6,258 nucleotides of DNA. It comes from Thiorhodovibrio sp. Lineage in GTDB: Bacteria; Pseudomonadota; Gammaproteobacteria; Chromatiales; Chromatiaceae. The notes beneath the pieces were generated by a model. It saw only the letters and a program-made list of their open reading frames with translations. It was not told the DNA's origin and searched no databases. The stretch covers positions 1 to 6,258 of the forward strand of contig SKYD01000057.1 in NCBI GenBank assembly GCA_007128075.1, given 5' to 3'. Both the position numbers and the translations under genes were made by a program. Shown here in pieces: positions 5,600 through 6,258 of the stretch (within the stretch, counting starts at the first letter, position 1; each line of letters opens with the position of its first letter).

Positions 5600-6258
5600 T
5601 CAGTGGCTCAAACTGGCAAGTGTCGCCAGTGCTTGATTGACCTGTTCGTCAGCAAGCTCGTAATAGTGGGCATGACTGGCAGCACGAAACGCCTCGCGCA
5701 CGGCATCGAGATCGCTGACCGCCTGGCGGGCAATCTCGACATCTTTGGTTTGTGCAGCCAGTAGCCGCCGTGCGACACCGAGGTTGGCCTGCGTCATCGC
5801 CCAGGTGAGAAAACCGCGCTCGCGGGTCCACTCACTGAGCGCGTGTTGGTAGGCAGCGACTGCTTGGGCGAGAAAATCAGCGTTGTGCTCGCGTTCGCCC
5901 AGTTTGTGCAACGCCGCACCTAAATTGTTGTTGGACAGCGCCCAATCTTGGGGCACGCGGTCGTGGGTTCGTTCGGTGAGTGCATTGCGATAGGCAGCAA
6001 TCGCCTGTTCAAGCATCCGCGCATCATGCTGTAGTTCACCGAGCAAGCGCCATGCGGTGCCGATGTTATCCATGGCGTTTGCCCAATCCAGCGGCACCTG
6101 GTCGCGGCCCCAGATGGTCAGGGTGTTGTTAAATGCATCAACTGCACGCGCCAGCAGTGCTGCGTCCTGTTTTCGTTGCCCGAGGGCGAGCAATGCCGCT
6201 CCAAGATTATGCTGGGTTTGCGCCCAAGCGGTGGCTGTTGTTGCAGGCTGGCGCACCA
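5600..6258 (-). CDS. Tetratricopeptide repeat protein (5' end beyond the right edge)
   Basis: The minus-strand frame is open from the right edge to a TGA at 5600-5602. The GTG at 6256 lies inside the repeat pattern, so I treat the gene as cut at its 5' end and not starting there. It contains four consecutive 47-residue repeats of the form WAxxxxNLGxAxxxLGExxxDAxxLxQAVxAYxxALxExTxxRVPxD, a TPR variant in which each unit is a helix pair plus a longer loop. A 20-residue tail ends in LASLSH. Arrays of this kind are common in large signalling, CHAT-protease or sulfotransferase-type proteins, where the repeats bind protein partners; the effector domain, if any, would lie to the right. The last repeat is the most diverged (LGE replaced by AAQ, no AY-AL motif), as often seen in capping repeats. 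The ArnD-like gene follows 17 nt downstream. Confidence 0.88.
   Translation of the reverse strand, partial: VRQPATTATAWAQTQHNLGAALLALGQRKQDAALLARAVDAFNNTLTIWGRDQVPLDWANAMDNIGTAWRLLGELQHDARMLEQAIAAYRNALTERTHDRVPQDWALSNNNLGAALHKLGEREHNADFLAQAVAAYQHALSEWTRERGFLTWAMTQANLGVARRLLAAQTKDVEIARQAVSDLDAVREAFRAASHAHYYELADEQVNQALATLASLSH
5663..6226 (-). repeat. Four tandem 47-codon (141-bp) TPR units
   Basis: Counting from each conserved Trp-Ala pair gives four exact 47-residue units: 6086-6226, 5945-6085, 5804-5944 and 5663-5803. No insertion or deletion disturbs the period. Protein similarity is clear between units, strongest between the second and third (AxxAYxxALxExTxxR). The DNA appears diverged, so this is an old array and not a recent amplification. 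Confidence 0.85.

Overview
The window (6,258 bp) looks like bacterial chromosome of moderately high GC, most likely from a gammaproteobacterium. A Chromatiales or Thiotrichales relative fits the ArnD-like protein, the 47-residue 'DWA...NNLG' TPR style and the queC/queD/queE set. This placement is inferred from gene style and not proven. Coding density is high. No tRNA, rRNA, IS element, CRISPR array or prophage gene was seen.

Layout. Positions 1-1599 (minus strand) hold a metallo-beta-lactamase-fold hydrolase followed, with a 4-base ATGA overlap, by a membrane-anchored protein of unknown function that runs off the left edge. Positions 1600-1774 are a divergent, AT-rich intergenic region with candidate promoters in both directions and two inverted repeats. 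Positions 1775-4667 (plus strand) form a tight four-gene operon: a small secreted protein of unknown function, queC, a 354-residue protein made of three tandem QueD-like (PTPS/T-fold) domains, and queE. The junctions are TAATG, 6 nt, and ATGA. Positions 4629-6258 (minus strand) hold a TPR protein cut by the right edge and, 17 nt after it, an ArnD-like polysaccharide deacetylase homologue. The deacetylase 3' end overlaps the 3' end of queE by 39 bp in convergent orientation.

Function. QueD, QueE and QueC catalyse successive steps from dihydroneopterin triphosphate to preQ0, the precursor of queuosine in tRNA and of other 7-deazaguanines. The first enzyme (FolE) and the later queF and tgt are not in the window, so the operon as seen stops at preQ0. 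The most notable observation is the QueD protein. Three T-fold copies are fused in one chain and their catalytic residues appear divided: the middle domain keeps the zinc histidines, the cysteine and the pterin-binding glutamate but has lost the Asp-His pair, while the third domain keeps Asp-His but has lost the others. This suggests a covalent pseudo-trimer with a composite active site. A second notable point is the ArnD-like protein, in which several canonical metal or catalytic residues are substituted.
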